Under the pieces are notes generated by a model. The model ran no database searches. It worked only from the letters and a program-made list of their open reading frames with translations, and had not been told where the DNA came from. The position numbers were made by a program, and so were the translations under genes. This document shows positions 1 through 7,607 of a stretch of 15,837 nucleotides of DNA, piece after piece (the first letter of the stretch is position 1; every line of letters begins with the position of its first letter). Source of the DNA: Sutterella sp. (GTDB lineage: Bacteria > Pseudomonadota > Gammaproteobacteria > Burkholderiales > Burkholderiaceae_F); NCBI GenBank assembly GCA_003488465.1, contig DNLN01000180.1:4494-20330 (forward strand), read 5' to 3'.

Positions 1-205
1 CGTTGGGCTCGGGCGGGAAGCGCGTGCGGATGCGGGCCCAATCGGTCTGGCCCTGCTGCTCCTGCTCGCTGTACAGGCCCGGGTGTCCGCACCACTTGCG
101 GGGCAGGTTGTTCCCCTCGCTCAGGTCGGCTTCAATGATGTTGCGCAAAAAATTCGTGGGCTTGACCTCGTCGGTAGAGGCCGCCGTCTTGCTGTTGTCA
201 GTCAT
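1..205 (-). CDS. glnS: Glutaminyl-tRNA synthetase, N-terminal fragment (runs off the left edge)
   Basis: GlnRS charges tRNA-Gln with glutamine in the cytoplasm. Only the first 68 codons are present, from the ATG at 205-203 to the window edge. The protein opens with an acidic leader, then PTNFLRNIIEADLSEG, a GlnRS N-terminal block. It ends in TRFPPEPN, the start of the class I signature that continues into the HIGH motif outside the window. FPPEPN marks GlnRS rather than the glutamate enzymes, which read FAPSPT. About 25 extra residues (roughly 32-58) separate the two blocks compared with E. coli; from memory, Burkholderiales GlnRS proteins have a similar extension. The gene follows moaC on the same strand after 96 bases. 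Shine-Dalgarno pairing is weak (TGGAA), and a small inverted repeat covers the region just before the ATG. A TAGAAT hexamer at 292-287 could be a -10 element but has no good -35 partner. The identification is firm. Confidence 0.93.
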   Translation of the reverse strand, partial: MTDNSKTAASTDEVKPTNFLRNIIEADLSEGNNLPRKWCGHPGLYSEQEQQGQTDWARIRTRFPPEPN

Positions 206-223
206 ATCGTTCCAGTCAACGAT
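206..223 (-). promoter_or_regulatory. Inverted repeat directly before the glnS start
   Basis: ATCGTT and AACGAT form perfect 6-base arms separated by 6 bases, and the repeat ends immediately before the ATG at 205. In the glnS transcript this would be a hairpin over the ribosome-binding region, with the only purine-rich bases in its loop and 3' arm. A role in translation control is inference, and chance is possible. Confidence 0.35.
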
Positions 224-301
224 CCGCCGCACGAAAAAACGTGTTGCAATTCAAGGTGATCGTTTGATTTTTTCGAGAAATGTGCGATTCTAGCCCATCC
301 G

Positions 302-817
302 CTAGTCGGAATCGGCCTGCTTCTGGCAATCGGCCGCAATCCAGTGACCGGACTTGCCGCCAGATTTTTCCAGAAGCCGCACGCCGCCGATCGTCATGAA
401 GCGGTCAACCGCCTTGCACATGTCGTAAACGGTGAGCAGCCCCACCTGCACTGCGGTGAGCGCCTCCATCTCCACGCCCGTCTGCCCGACCGTCTCGCAG
501 GTCGCGGTGCAGCGCACCGCGCTCTGCTCCTCGAGAAGCGCGAACTCCACGGCTACGCGCGTGAGCGCAATCGGGTGGCAAAGCGGAATCAACTCGCTCG
601 TCCTCTTGCTAGCCATGATGGCGGCGACGCGGGCCACACCGATCACATCGCCCTTTTTCGCCTTTCCGGAGGCGATGAGCCGGAATGTCTCCGGCTTCAT
701 TGAGATCGTGCCCGTCGCGACAGCCACGCGCCGGGTGTGATCCTTCTGCCCGACATTGACCATGTGCGCATTGCCCTGGGCGTCAAAATGCGTGAGCACG
801 CCTGCCTGTTGCTGCAT
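302..817 (-). CDS. moaC: Cyclic pyranopterin monophosphate synthase MoaC
   Basis: MoaC completes the first stage of molybdenum cofactor synthesis, converting the product of the radical-SAM enzyme MoaA to cyclic pyranopterin monophosphate. The 171-residue product has the family hallmarks: KKGDV (54-58), the histidine of LCHP (81), GVEMEAL (114-120) and YDMCKA (131-136) with Asp132 and Lys135. The glycine-rich KSGGKSGHW end is also typical. The start at 817 was chosen because the family begins at [12 protein letters not shown]. The frame stays open to ATGs at 883 and 889, but those would add an unmatched N-terminus. AGGGAA lies about 13 bases before this ATG, which is long spacing. No other molybdopterin gene is in the window. 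It is divergent from the M48 protease gene and upstream of glnS. Confidence 0.95.
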   Translation of the reverse strand: MQQQAGVLTHFDAQGNAHMVNVGQKDHTRRVAVATGTISMKPETFRLIASGKAKKGDVIGVARVAAIMASKRTSELIPLCHPIALTRVAVEFALLEEQSAVRCTATCETVGQTGVEMEALTAVQVGLLTVYDMCKAVDRFMTIGGVRLLEKSGGKSGHWIAADCQKQADSD

Positions 818-841
818 GTTGAAAAAGAGTTCCCTGCTCTG

Positions 842-891
842 TAATGAGATATGTCCGAGGCCTTGCGCAAAGGCCCGAGTCATTATCATAC
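842..891. promoter_or_regulatory. Candidate back-to-back promoters for moaC and the M48 protease gene
   Basis: A palindrome, TTGCGCAA (863-870), is flanked by GGCC on the left and AGGCC on the right. It offers TTGCGC as a -35 on both strands. Rightward, TTGCGC is 17 bases before TCATAC (886-891). Leftward, it is 17 bases before TCATTA (847-842), which would give moaC a leader of about 18 bases. Both -10 elements are imperfect. The layout is seen directly; promoter function is inferred. Confidence 0.35.
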
Positions 892-960
892 GGCATCTCG
901 CCCGCGCCTCCCCAAGTGCCGCGCGGCGTTCCGAATCCTTTTGTTGACGATGCTTTTTTC

Positions 961-2472
961 ATGAGTCTGCTCAAGAGAGCCGCAGTCCTTGCCACTACCG
1001 CCGCATTCGCTTTTGCGCAATGCTCGCCGGCGTTTGCCGCCGAGGACGCTCCGCTCGATCTGAATCTGCCGAGCCTTGGCACCGTTGCCGGGGCAGATCT
1101 CTCCATCATGGAGGAGCGCCGTCTTGGCGAGCAGCTCATGACCAAGGTGCGCGCCGATGCCGATTACCTGGCCGACCCCGAAGCGCTCGACTACCTCAAC
1201 CGGCTCGGGTACCGGCTCGTTGCCGCCTCGCACACGATTCCCTACGACTTTTTCTTCTTTCCCGTGCGGGAAAAGAGCCTGAACGCATTCGCTTTGCCGG
1301 GCGGCTTCATCGCCGTGCATTCAGGACTGGTTGTTGCCGCGAAGACCGAAAGCGAACTCGCGGCCGTTCTGGGCCACGAAATCGGCCACGTCACGCAGCG
1401 CCACATCGCCCGCATGTTCCAGCAAAGCGAAGGGACGCTCGCGATGACAATCGGCTCGTTCCTGCTTGCGCTTCTTGCCGCCCGTGCGGGTGGCAGCTCC
1501 GGAGGCGACGCTGCGGCGGCGATCACCATGGGCACTCAGGCCGCGCTCATCCAGAAGCAGCTCGGCTACTCGCGCGACGCCGAACGCGAAGCCGACCGCG
1601 TGGGCTTGCAAAGCCTTGCAAACGCCGGCTTCGATCCCAAGGGCATGGAGGACTTTTTCGCCCGTCTGCAGCAGAGCAGCCGCTACTACGAGACCATCGC
1701 CACGGCCTACATCTCCACGCACCCGATGACCAGCGAGCGCATGAACGACATGCAGGGCCGCACGCGCCTTCTGCGGCGCCGCCATCACGAGGACAGTTTT
1801 GACTTCCTGCTCATTCAGGCCCGCCTTCGCGTGCTGCAGGAGAAGAACTACGACGGCTGGCTTGCGGCCTCAAAGAGCTTCTCGCTGCAGCTTGAAAAAG
1901 CAACCGGCCGGCGCGCGGCAGCCCTGCACTACGGTCTGTCCGTCGCCTACGCAAAAATGAACCGCAGGGCGGCCGCCCTCAATGAGGCACGCGAAGCGCA
2001 AAAACTTGCCCCCCAGCACAGCGTCATCCTCGACAAGAACCTCGCGCAAGCCGAGTACGACAACGCCAAAAGCGCGGAACAAAAGCGCGCGGCGATCAAA
2101 ATCGCCCGTGAAACTGTCGATCGCTACCCCTATTCCTTCATGGCGGCCGAGGCCTATGTCGACATGCTCCACCAGACGGGGCGCAACGAGGAAGTCGTCA
2201 AGTTCATGCGCAAGCAGCGCGCAATCCCGAAGGACAACACGGATTATCACGCGCTGCTTGCCCGCAGCTATCACGAGCTCGGGCGCCACGCCGAAGCCTT
2301 CGCAGCCACGGGCGACATGTACGCCCTCATGGGCAACCACAAGGCCGCCGTCTATCAGTTCGACCTTGCACAGAGGGCGAACGATGCCGACTACTACGTG
2401 ATGAGCATGATCGACGCGAAGCTGCGCGAGCAGCGGCAGCTCGCGCTCGACAAGGAAAAGGCAAGGAAGTAG
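961..2472 (+). CDS. Periplasmic M48 metalloprotease with C-terminal TPR-like repeats (BepA/YfgC-like)
   Basis: This is a zinc metallopeptidase of 503 residues, close to the roughly 490 of E. coli BepA, an outer-membrane assembly protease and chaperone. Residues 1-26 form a signal peptide with a basic start, a hydrophobic stretch and an AFA cleavage site before AED. The [17 protein letters not shown] block (from 107) is typical of M48 proteins. HEIGH at 139-143 supplies two zinc-binding histidines and the catalytic glutamate; READ at 209-212 supplies the likely third ligand, Glu210. From about residue 280 the protein is helical and Ala/Tyr-rich, fitting tetratricopeptide repeats. The frame is open back to 844, but the upstream part has no protein-like character, so the signal-peptide ATG was chosen. 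No Shine-Dalgarno is seen; six T's lie directly before the ATG. The likely role is quality control of outer-membrane proteins; substrates are not known from sequence. Confidence 0.92.
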   Translation: MSLLKRAAVLATTAAFAFAQCSPAFAAEDAPLDLNLPSLGTVAGADLSIMEERRLGEQLMTKVRADADYLADPEALDYLNRLGYRLVAASHTIPYDFFFFPVREKSLNAFALPGGFIAVHSGLVVAAKTESELAAVLGHEIGHVTQRHIARMFQQSEGTLAMTIGSFLLALLAARAGGSSGGDAAAAITMGTQAALIQKQLGYSRDAEREADRVGLQSLANAGFDPKGMEDFFARLQQSSRYYETIATAYISTHPMTSERMNDMQGRTRLLRRRHHEDSFDFLLIQARLRVLQEKNYDGWLAASKSFSLQLEKATGRRAAALHYGLSVAYAKMNRRAAALNEAREAQKLAPQHSVILDKNLAQAEYDNAKSAEQKRAAIKIARETVDRYPYSFMAAEAYVDMLHQTGRNEEVVKFMRKQRAIPKDNTDYHALLARSYHELGRHAEAFAATGDMYALMGNHKAAVYQFDLAQRANDADYYVMSMIDAKLREQRQLALDKEKARK

Positions 2473-2553
2473 ACGCTCCGCTGCGGCCGTTTCCGCCCCC
2501 TTAAGCGATACCACCGTCTTTTTGTGCCAAAATTGTTTGTTTTTAGTGAAATC

Positions 2554-2576
2554 CCTCCCTGCAGGGAGGCGTTTTT
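2554..2576 (+). terminator. Intrinsic terminator after the M48 protease gene
   Basis: CCTCCC and GGGAGG pair around a TGCA loop (a perfect 16-base palindrome), followed by CGTTTTTG. It lies about 80 bases after the protease stop and about 57 bases before the next start, so it should separate the two genes. It could instead act as an attenuator for the downstream gene if that promoter lies upstream of it. Confidence 0.7.
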
Positions 2577-2592
2577 GCGTTGTTTTTGTCCT

Positions 2593-2614
2593 GCTGCGGC
2601 TTGTCCTGCGCAGC
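2593..2614 (+). repeat. Second hairpin in the leader of the reductase gene
   Basis: GCTGCG and CGCAGC are perfect 6-base arms with a 10-base loop, followed ten bases later by a run of six T's just before the ATG at 2633. It may be a weak second terminator or a leader structure. Confidence 0.35.
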
Positions 2615-2632
2615 CATTATTTGTTTTTTGCC

Positions 2633-3715
2633 ATGGCTATTGAAGATTATCTGACCCTCGCCCCCGAAACTGATCAGGTCATTGAAACGGATGCAGTGAT
2701 CGTCGGCGCCGGTCCCGTTGGCCTGTTTCAGGTCTTTGAGCTCGGTTTGCTGGAAATCAAGGCGCATGTGGTCGATTCGCTGCGCAATGTCGGCGGCCAA
2801 TGCGTCGAGCTTTATCCGACAAAGCCCATCTACGACATCCCGGCCGTGCCCGTCTACACCTCGTACGAACTCACCGAGAATCTCTTGAAGCAGATCCACC
2901 CCTTCGGCGCCCAGTTTCATCTCGGTCAGGAAGTGACCAAGGTTCAAAAGCGCGAGGACGGCCGCTTTGACGTCGAGACAGACAAGGGCACGAAGTTCCT
3001 GTGCAAGGTGGTCATCATCGCCGCGGGCGTGGGCTCCTTCCAGGCCCGCCCCTTGCGCGTTCCCGGAATCGAGAAGTTCGAGGGGACGCAGCTGCACTAC
3101 CGTGTGCGCAATCCTGATCTCTTCGCCGGCAAGAACATCGTGATCTGCGGCGGCGGCGACTCGGCCCTTGACTGGACGCTCAATCTCGTGGGCAAGGCCG
3201 AAAGCGTCGTGCTGCTGCACCGCCGCGACGGGTTCCGCGCAGCTGCCAGTTCCGTGGCCCGCATGCGCGAGCTCTGTGAGAACTGGGAGATGCAGTTCGA
3301 AGTCGGCCAGGTGACGGGCTTTGAGGAACAGGACGGCAAGATGACCGAAATTCGCGTGACGGGGGGCGATGGCGTCGTGCGCCGCATGCCCCTTGACCAC
3401 CTGCTCGTCTTTTTCGGCCTGCAGCCCAAGATCGGCCCGATCGCCGACTGGGGGCTGGAACTTGACCGCCGACAGATCGTTGTGGACACCGAAAAGTTCG
3501 AAAGCTCCATTCCGGGCATCTTCGCCGTGGGCGACATCAACACGTACCCGGGCAAGAAAAAGCTGATCCTTTCGGGCTTTCACGAATGCGCTCTTGCGGC
3601 CTTTGCCGCCTCCAAGTACGTGTTCCCCGAGAAGAAGGTGTTCCTGCAGTACACGACAACGAGTCCGAAGCTGCACAAGGTGCTCGGCGTCGAGTCTCCG
3701 ACGTTTGACGACTAA
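2633..3715 (+). CDS. Ferredoxin/flavodoxin-NADP reductase, thioredoxin-reductase-like type
   Basis: This is a flavoprotein that moves electrons between NADPH and ferredoxin or flavodoxin in the cytoplasm. The 360-residue product has an FAD-binding GAGPVG (25-30), the [10 protein letters not shown] block typical of this reductase type, an NADPH-binding GGGDSA (173-178), and a C-terminal FAD-contacting [19 protein letters not shown] stretch. It lacks the CxxC redox pair that real thioredoxin reductases carry just before the NADPH domain, so the ferredoxin-NADP reductase reading is preferred. The open frame extends to 2522, but that part runs through the terminator hairpin; the homologous protein begins at MAIEDYL. 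No Shine-Dalgarno is visible, and six T's lie shortly before the ATG. It is the first gene of a probable operon with nadK (27-base gap) and recN, linking an NADP-using enzyme to the enzyme that makes NADP. Confidence 0.9.
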   Translation: MAIEDYLTLAPETDQVIETDAVIVGAGPVGLFQVFELGLLEIKAHVVDSLRNVGGQCVELYPTKPIYDIPAVPVYTSYELTENLLKQIHPFGAQFHLGQEVTKVQKREDGRFDVETDKGTKFLCKVVIIAAGVGSFQARPLRVPGIEKFEGTQLHYRVRNPDLFAGKNIVICGGGDSALDWTLNLVGKAESVVLLHRRDGFRAAASSVARMRELCENWEMQFEVGQVTGFEEQDGKMTEIRVTGGDGVVRRMPLDHLLVFFGLQPKIGPIADWGLELDRRQIVVDTEKFESSIPGIFAVGDINTYPGKKKLILSGFHECALAAFAASKYVFPEKKVFLQYTTTSPKLHKVLGVESPTFDD

Positions 3716-3742
3716 CCCAGCTCATAACCAGGAAGACGCGCC

Positions 3743-4648
3743 ATGCCGCATTTTTCCAAGGTTGCCGTTTTTGCCAAGCCCCAAGAGAACGTGCGGGCCA
3801 TCTTCAGGAAACTGATCGAGGTCATCGTTCAGTCGGGGGCAACGCCGATCCTGGATCGTGCGCTTGAAATGTTCTTCCCCAACGGCTGTCCCTTTGAAAT
3901 GGCCGATGCGGCCGAACTCGGAAAAATGGCCGAGGTCGCCGTGGTTCTCGGCGGCGACGGCACCATGCTCGGCGCGGGCAGGCTTCTTGCCCCCTATGAC
4001 GTCCCCGTCATCGGCGTCAATGCCGGCCGGCTCGGCTTCATCACCGACATCGTGCACGAGGAAATGGAGACGACGCTCTCGGCCATGCTCGCCGGACACT
4101 ACGTCCGCGACGAGCGGCCCATGCTGCAGGGGCGCGTCACGAGGGACGGCGAGACCGTGTGCTCTGAGGTCGCCGTGAACGACATCGGTCTCACGCACGG
4201 GCGCGCGCTCGGCATGGTCGAATACACCGTGTACGTGGATGGCGAGCCGATCGCCGTGCAGCGCGCCGACGGTGTGCTCGTCAGTTCCTCGACCGGCTCG
4301 ACCGCCTACGCCATGGCCGCCGGCGGACCGATCCTGCATCCTGCCGTGCGCTCCATGCTGATTGTTCCGGTCGCGCCGCATACGCTGAGCAACAGGCCCC
4401 TCATCATCTCCTCGCAATCCATCGTGGACATCGAGGTGAATGAAACGCGAAGCGCCGTCGCAAGCTTTGACGCACAGGTCAATTTCGACGTACGCGTCGG
4501 CGACATCCTTCGCATCAAGATCTCCGGTCAGACCTTCACGATGCTGCACCCCGAGGGCTTCAGCTACTTCGAGCTTCTTCGCCGCAAGCTCAAGTGGAAC
4601 TATCTGCCTCAGTCCGAGCGTCCGATCCACACTCCTGAAGCGTCCTGA
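3743..4648 (+). CDS. nadK: NAD kinase
   Basis: NAD kinase phosphorylates NAD to NADP in the cytoplasm. The 301-residue length matches proteobacterial enzymes. The GGDGT motif (70-74) carries the catalytic Asp72, followed by the NAGRLGFITD block, a VND segment and the DGVLVSSSTGSTAYAMAAGG stretch that shapes the NAD site. The start is supported by AGGAAG at 3730-3735, seven bases before the ATG. The gene sits 27 bases after the reductase gene and 15 bases before recN; adjacency of nadK and recN is common in proteobacteria. Identification is secure; co-transcription is inferred from spacing. Confidence 0.97.
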   Translation: MPHFSKVAVFAKPQENVRAIFRKLIEVIVQSGATPILDRALEMFFPNGCPFEMADAAELGKMAEVAVVLGGDGTMLGAGRLLAPYDVPVIGVNAGRLGFITDIVHEEMETTLSAMLAGHYVRDERPMLQGRVTRDGETVCSEVAVNDIGLTHGRALGMVEYTVYVDGEPIAVQRADGVLVSSSTGSTAYAMAAGGPILHPAVRSMLIVPVAPHTLSNRPLIISSQSIVDIEVNETRSAVASFDAQVNFDVRVGDILRIKISGQTFTMLHPEGFSYFELLRRKLKWNYLPQSERPIHTPEAS

Positions 4649-4663
4649 CTCCAAGCTCCCGCC

Positions 4664-6316
4664 ATGCTCAATCTGCTTTCTCTCAAGGACTTCGTCATCG
4701 TTCCGGAACTCACGGTTGAGGCCGAGGCCGGGCTCACGTGCCTCACGGGCGAAACCGGTGCCGGCAAATCCATTCTCATCGATGCGCTCGAACTTGTGCT
4801 CGGAGCCCGAAGCGATACCGGGCTCATCCGCGAAGGCGCGCAGCGCACCGAGGTTGCGGCCGAGTTCTCCATGACACCCAGGGCCAAAAGCTGGCTTGAG
4901 AGCGCCGGGCTCGATGATTCCGACACGATTCTTCTTCGACGCACGGTGGATGTGAAGGGGCGGTCCCGCTGCTGGATCAACGGCTCGCCCGTCACGGTCG
5001 CCCAGAGCAGAGAGCTCGGAGAGCGGCTGGTGGACATCCACGGCCAGCACGCGCATCAGTCGCTTTTAAAGCCCGCCTTCCAGCTCCAGCTCGTGGACGG
5101 GTTCGGCGGCACGCGCCCCCTGCTCGTTGCCGTGCACGCGGCATGGGAAGCCTGGCAAAAGGCAGCCCGACGCCTGAAGGAAGCCACCTCCGACAAGGAC
5201 AAGCTGGAAGCCGAAGCCGAGCGTCTTTCTTGGATGAATGAGCTTCTCACCGAACTCAACCCGGGCCCCGACGAGTGGAAGAAGATCTCCGAAGAGCACG
5301 CCATGCTCTCCAATGCGGCGGACATCGTGATCAACGTGCGCGCCGCGATCGACAATCTCACTTCGGGCGATTCGAACGCGCTCTCGCTTCTTAACCAGGC
5401 GCAGCTCGAGCTTTCTCAAGCCGGGAAGTTCGATCCCAAGTACGAGGAGCTCAGCCAGTCGCTCGAGCAGGCCTCCTCGATCATTGACGACTGCGCACAC
5501 GACGTGTCCCGCAGGCTCGACCGGATCGACATGGACGAGGATCACTTCGCGCAGCTTGACGAGCGTCTGAACGCCTTCTGGCGAATGTCGCGCAAGTTCC
5601 AGCGTGCTCCCGAGGACATCCATGCGCTCTGGGAGCAGACCCGGACGCGGCTCTCCGAGATCGAGCAGAGCGCCGACATCGATGCGCTCGAGCGTGCGGA
5701 AAAGAAGGCCAAGGCGATTTTCATGGAGGAGGCGGCAAAACTCACTGCCGCACGTCAAGCCGCCGCGCACAAGCTCTCCCAGGCCGTCACCCGTGAGATG
5801 CAGATCCTTGCGATGGCGGGCGGCAGGCTCGAGATCGCCCTCACCCCCAGCGCCCCTTGGGCCGGGGGCGTCGAGCATTGCGAATTTCTCGTGAGCGGCC
5901 ACGCAGGCGCCACGCCCCGGCCTCTCACCAAGGTTGCCTCCGGGGGCGAACTCGCACGCATTTCGCTGGCCATCGCGGTGATCACGGCTCAGATCACTCC
6001 GGTGCCGACACTGATCTTTGACGAAGTCGACTCCGGAATCGGCGGCGCCGTCGCCGAAGTCGTGGGCAGGCTTCTGCGGCGCCTCGGGCAATCGCGCCAG
6101 GTGCTGTGCGTCACGCACCTGCCGCAGGTCGCAGCCTGCGGCAATCACCAGTGGCGCGTTGAAAAGCACACCGAAAACGGCCGCACGGAGAGTTCGCTCT
6201 CCCCGCTTGCGCCCGAAGCGCGCGTTTCGGAAATCGCCCGCATGCTGGGCGGCACGGTCATCACCGAGGCCGCAAGGAAAACGGCAGCCGAAATGCTGGC
6301 TGCCGCTGAAGGCTAG
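4664..6316 (+). CDS. recN: DNA repair protein RecN (SMC-like ATPase)
   Basis: RecN is an SMC-like ATPase acting early in repair of double-strand breaks. The 550-residue product has Walker A GETGAGKS at 29-36, a long central helical and coiled-coil part, an ABC-type SGGE signature at 426-429 and Walker B LIFDEVDSG around 450-458 with Asp453 and Glu454. The IHGQHAHQ block near residue 126 is typical of RecN. Length is normal. The start has no evident Shine-Dalgarno, but the 15-base gap after nadK would permit coupled translation. No LexA-like operator was recognised. The 3' end converges with apbC/mrp. Confidence 0.96.
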   Translation: MLNLLSLKDFVIVPELTVEAEAGLTCLTGETGAGKSILIDALELVLGARSDTGLIREGAQRTEVAAEFSMTPRAKSWLESAGLDDSDTILLRRTVDVKGRSRCWINGSPVTVAQSRELGERLVDIHGQHAHQSLLKPAFQLQLVDGFGGTRPLLVAVHAAWEAWQKAARRLKEATSDKDKLEAEAERLSWMNELLTELNPGPDEWKKISEEHAMLSNAADIVINVRAAIDNLTSGDSNALSLLNQAQLELSQAGKFDPKYEELSQSLEQASSIIDDCAHDVSRRLDRIDMDEDHFAQLDERLNAFWRMSRKFQRAPEDIHALWEQTRTRLSEIEQSADIDALERAEKKAKAIFMEEAAKLTAARQAAAHKLSQAVTREMQILAMAGGRLEIALTPSAPWAGGVEHCEFLVSGHAGATPRPLTKVASGGELARISLAIAVITAQITPVPTLIFDEVDSGIGGAVAEVVGRLLRRLGQSRQVLCVTHLPQVAACGNHQWRVEKHTENGRTESSLSPLAPEARVSEIARMLGGTVITEAARKTAAEMLAAAEG

Positions 6317-6332
6317 GAATCAGCCGGGGCCT

Positions 6333-6360
6333 TCCCGTTCAAGCGTCCGGGACTTTCCTC
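6333..6360 (+). terminator. Weak hairpin between recN and apbC/mrp
   Basis: TCCCG (6333-6337) and CGGGA (6348-6352) form a 5-base stem, followed by a pyrimidine run with only three consecutive T's. It sits in the 49-base gap between convergent genes, where a terminator is expected, but the signal is poor. Confidence 0.25.
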
Positions 6361-6365
6361 TCCCT

Positions 6366-7445
6366 CTAGTCGTTCACGACCTTCACGCTCGGCATCACGC
6401 GGCTCATGTCGCGGCTAGCCGCAGCGACTTCAGCCGCCGCCTTGAGGGCGATCGAGCGGTAGATGCACGCAACTTCAGAATCCGGCTCAGCCGCCACCGT
6501 GGGCTTGCCCGAGTCGGCCTGCTCGCGGATCGAGGCATCAAGCGGCAGCTGTCCCAGCACTGGCACCTTGTACTGCTCGCTCATGCGCCTAGCGCCGCCC
6601 TCGCCGAAAATGTGCTCGAGGTGGCCGCACTTGGGGCAGCGAAAGAGCGCCATGTTCTCCACGATGCCAAGGATCGGCACGTTGACCTTCTGGAACATCC
6701 TGAGGCCCTTCTTCGCATCAAGGAGCGCAATGTCCTGCGGCGTCGTGACGATCACCGCGCCCGTCACGGGAATCGACTGCGTGAGCGTAAGCTGAATGTC
6801 GCCGGTTCCGGGAGGCATGTCGATGATCAGGTAGTCAAGGTCATGCCAGTTCGTCTGGTTGAGCAGCTGCGTAAGCGCGCTTGAAACCATGGGGCCGCGC
6901 CAGATCATGGGCTCGTCCGGATCGATCATGAAGCCGATGGAGTTGATTTCAAGGCCAAGCGACTCGATGGGCTCCATGTGCTCGCCGTCGATCGTCGTCG
7001 GCTGCCCGCTTGCGCCCAGCATCATGGGCTGGGAGGGACCGTAGATGTCTGCGTCGAGCATCCCCACGCGGGCGCCTTCGGCGGCAAGCGCGAGGGCAAG
7101 GTTCGCAGCCACGGTCGACTTGCCCACGCCCCCCTTGCCGCTGCTCACGGCAATGATGTTGCGCACGTTCTGAAGCGTTTTGAGCGTGCGCTGCACGCGG
7201 TGCGCGGCAATAGTGGGAGACACTGTAACGGAAACGCTCTCGAACCCGGCCTTTTCAAGCGCCTCGCGGACAAGCTTTTCAATGGCGGCCTTCGTGGAGC
7301 GAACAGGGTATCCGGGATTGACGGTAACGCTCACGGCGCCATCCTTGACGGCGCAGCCCCTCACGGCCCGCAGTTCAGAAAACTTTTTGCCGCTCACCGG
7401 ATCGATGAGAGCTCCAACCAGTTGCTTGACGTCCTCTTCAGTCAT
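6366..7445 (-). CDS. apbC: Iron-sulfur carrier protein ApbC/Mrp (P-loop ATPase)
   Basis: This family of MRP/NBP35-type P-loop ATPases binds and delivers Fe-S clusters to target enzymes. The 359-residue protein begins with a MIP18-like (DUF59) segment (about 1-90, with ALIDPVSGKKF), followed by the deviant Walker A GKGGVGKS at 103-110, LDADIYGPSQPMMLG, IDMPPGTGD, and the bridging pair C270-P-K-C273 that holds the cluster. The ATG at 7445 was chosen because the homologous region begins there, with AGGCGGG shortly upstream; an in-frame ATG at 7505 adds 20 unmatched residues. It is divergent from metG across a 162-base gap. mrp next to metG is a familiar arrangement in proteobacteria. Confidence 0.94.
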   Translation of the reverse strand: MTEEDVKQLVGALIDPVSGKKFSELRAVRGCAVKDGAVSVTVNPGYPVRSTKAAIEKLVREALEKAGFESVSVTVSPTIAAHRVQRTLKTLQNVRNIIAVSSGKGGVGKSTVAANLALALAAEGARVGMLDADIYGPSQPMMLGASGQPTTIDGEHMEPIESLGLEINSIGFMIDPDEPMIWRGPMVSSALTQLLNQTNWHDLDYLIIDMPPGTGDIQLTLTQSIPVTGAVIVTTPQDIALLDAKKGLRMFQKVNVPILGIVENMALFRCPKCGHLEHIFGEGGARRMSEQYKVPVLGQLPLDASIREQADSGKPTVAAEPDSEVACIYRSIALKAAAEVAAASRDMSRVMPSVKVVND

Positions 7446-7522
7446 CTTGGCCCGCCTAACGAAATTACAGATTGAGCGTCCCGCCCGGCTGCGTTCAAGG
7501 TGCATCCGGACGCGCTAAAGGA

Positions 7523-7569
7523 TAGAATTTTAGTTTGTGCCCGAATGTCTTCGGACTCACTTCTCGGGC
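7523..7569 (+). promoter_or_regulatory. Candidate metG -10 and structured leader hairpin
   Basis: TAGAAT (7523-7528) could be a -10, but no good -35 is visible. It precedes an inverted repeat of GCCCGA (7539-7544) and TCGGGC (7564-7569). Inside lies a small GTC-TTCG-GAC hairpin with the stable UUCG tetraloop. No T-run follows, so it is not a terminator. It could be a 5' leader structure of the metG transcript. Function is inferred. Confidence 0.35.
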
Positions 7570-7607
7570 AACTTTCTAGAACCTGATCTTACTTCTTTTG
7601 CTGCACC

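Noticed and set aside
3..293. A 96-codon plus-strand frame at the left edge.
   Set aside because: It is the complement of the glnS N-terminus, which is recognisable by its GlnRS motifs.
818..889. A longer MoaC starting at 883 or 889.
   Set aside because: The family starts at the residues encoded from 817, and the longer forms would run through the candidate moaC promoter.
844..960. An upstream extension of the M48 protease start to ATG 844.
   Set aside because: It would put 39 non-homologous residues before a perfectly formed signal peptide that starts at 961 and would cover the candidate promoter.
2543..3676. A 377-codon open frame antisense to the NADP reductase; similar long antisense frames lie opposite nadK, recN and metG.
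   Set aside because: Low-complexity, Arg/His/Leu-rich translations without family motifs, explained by GC-rich third positions of the real genes.
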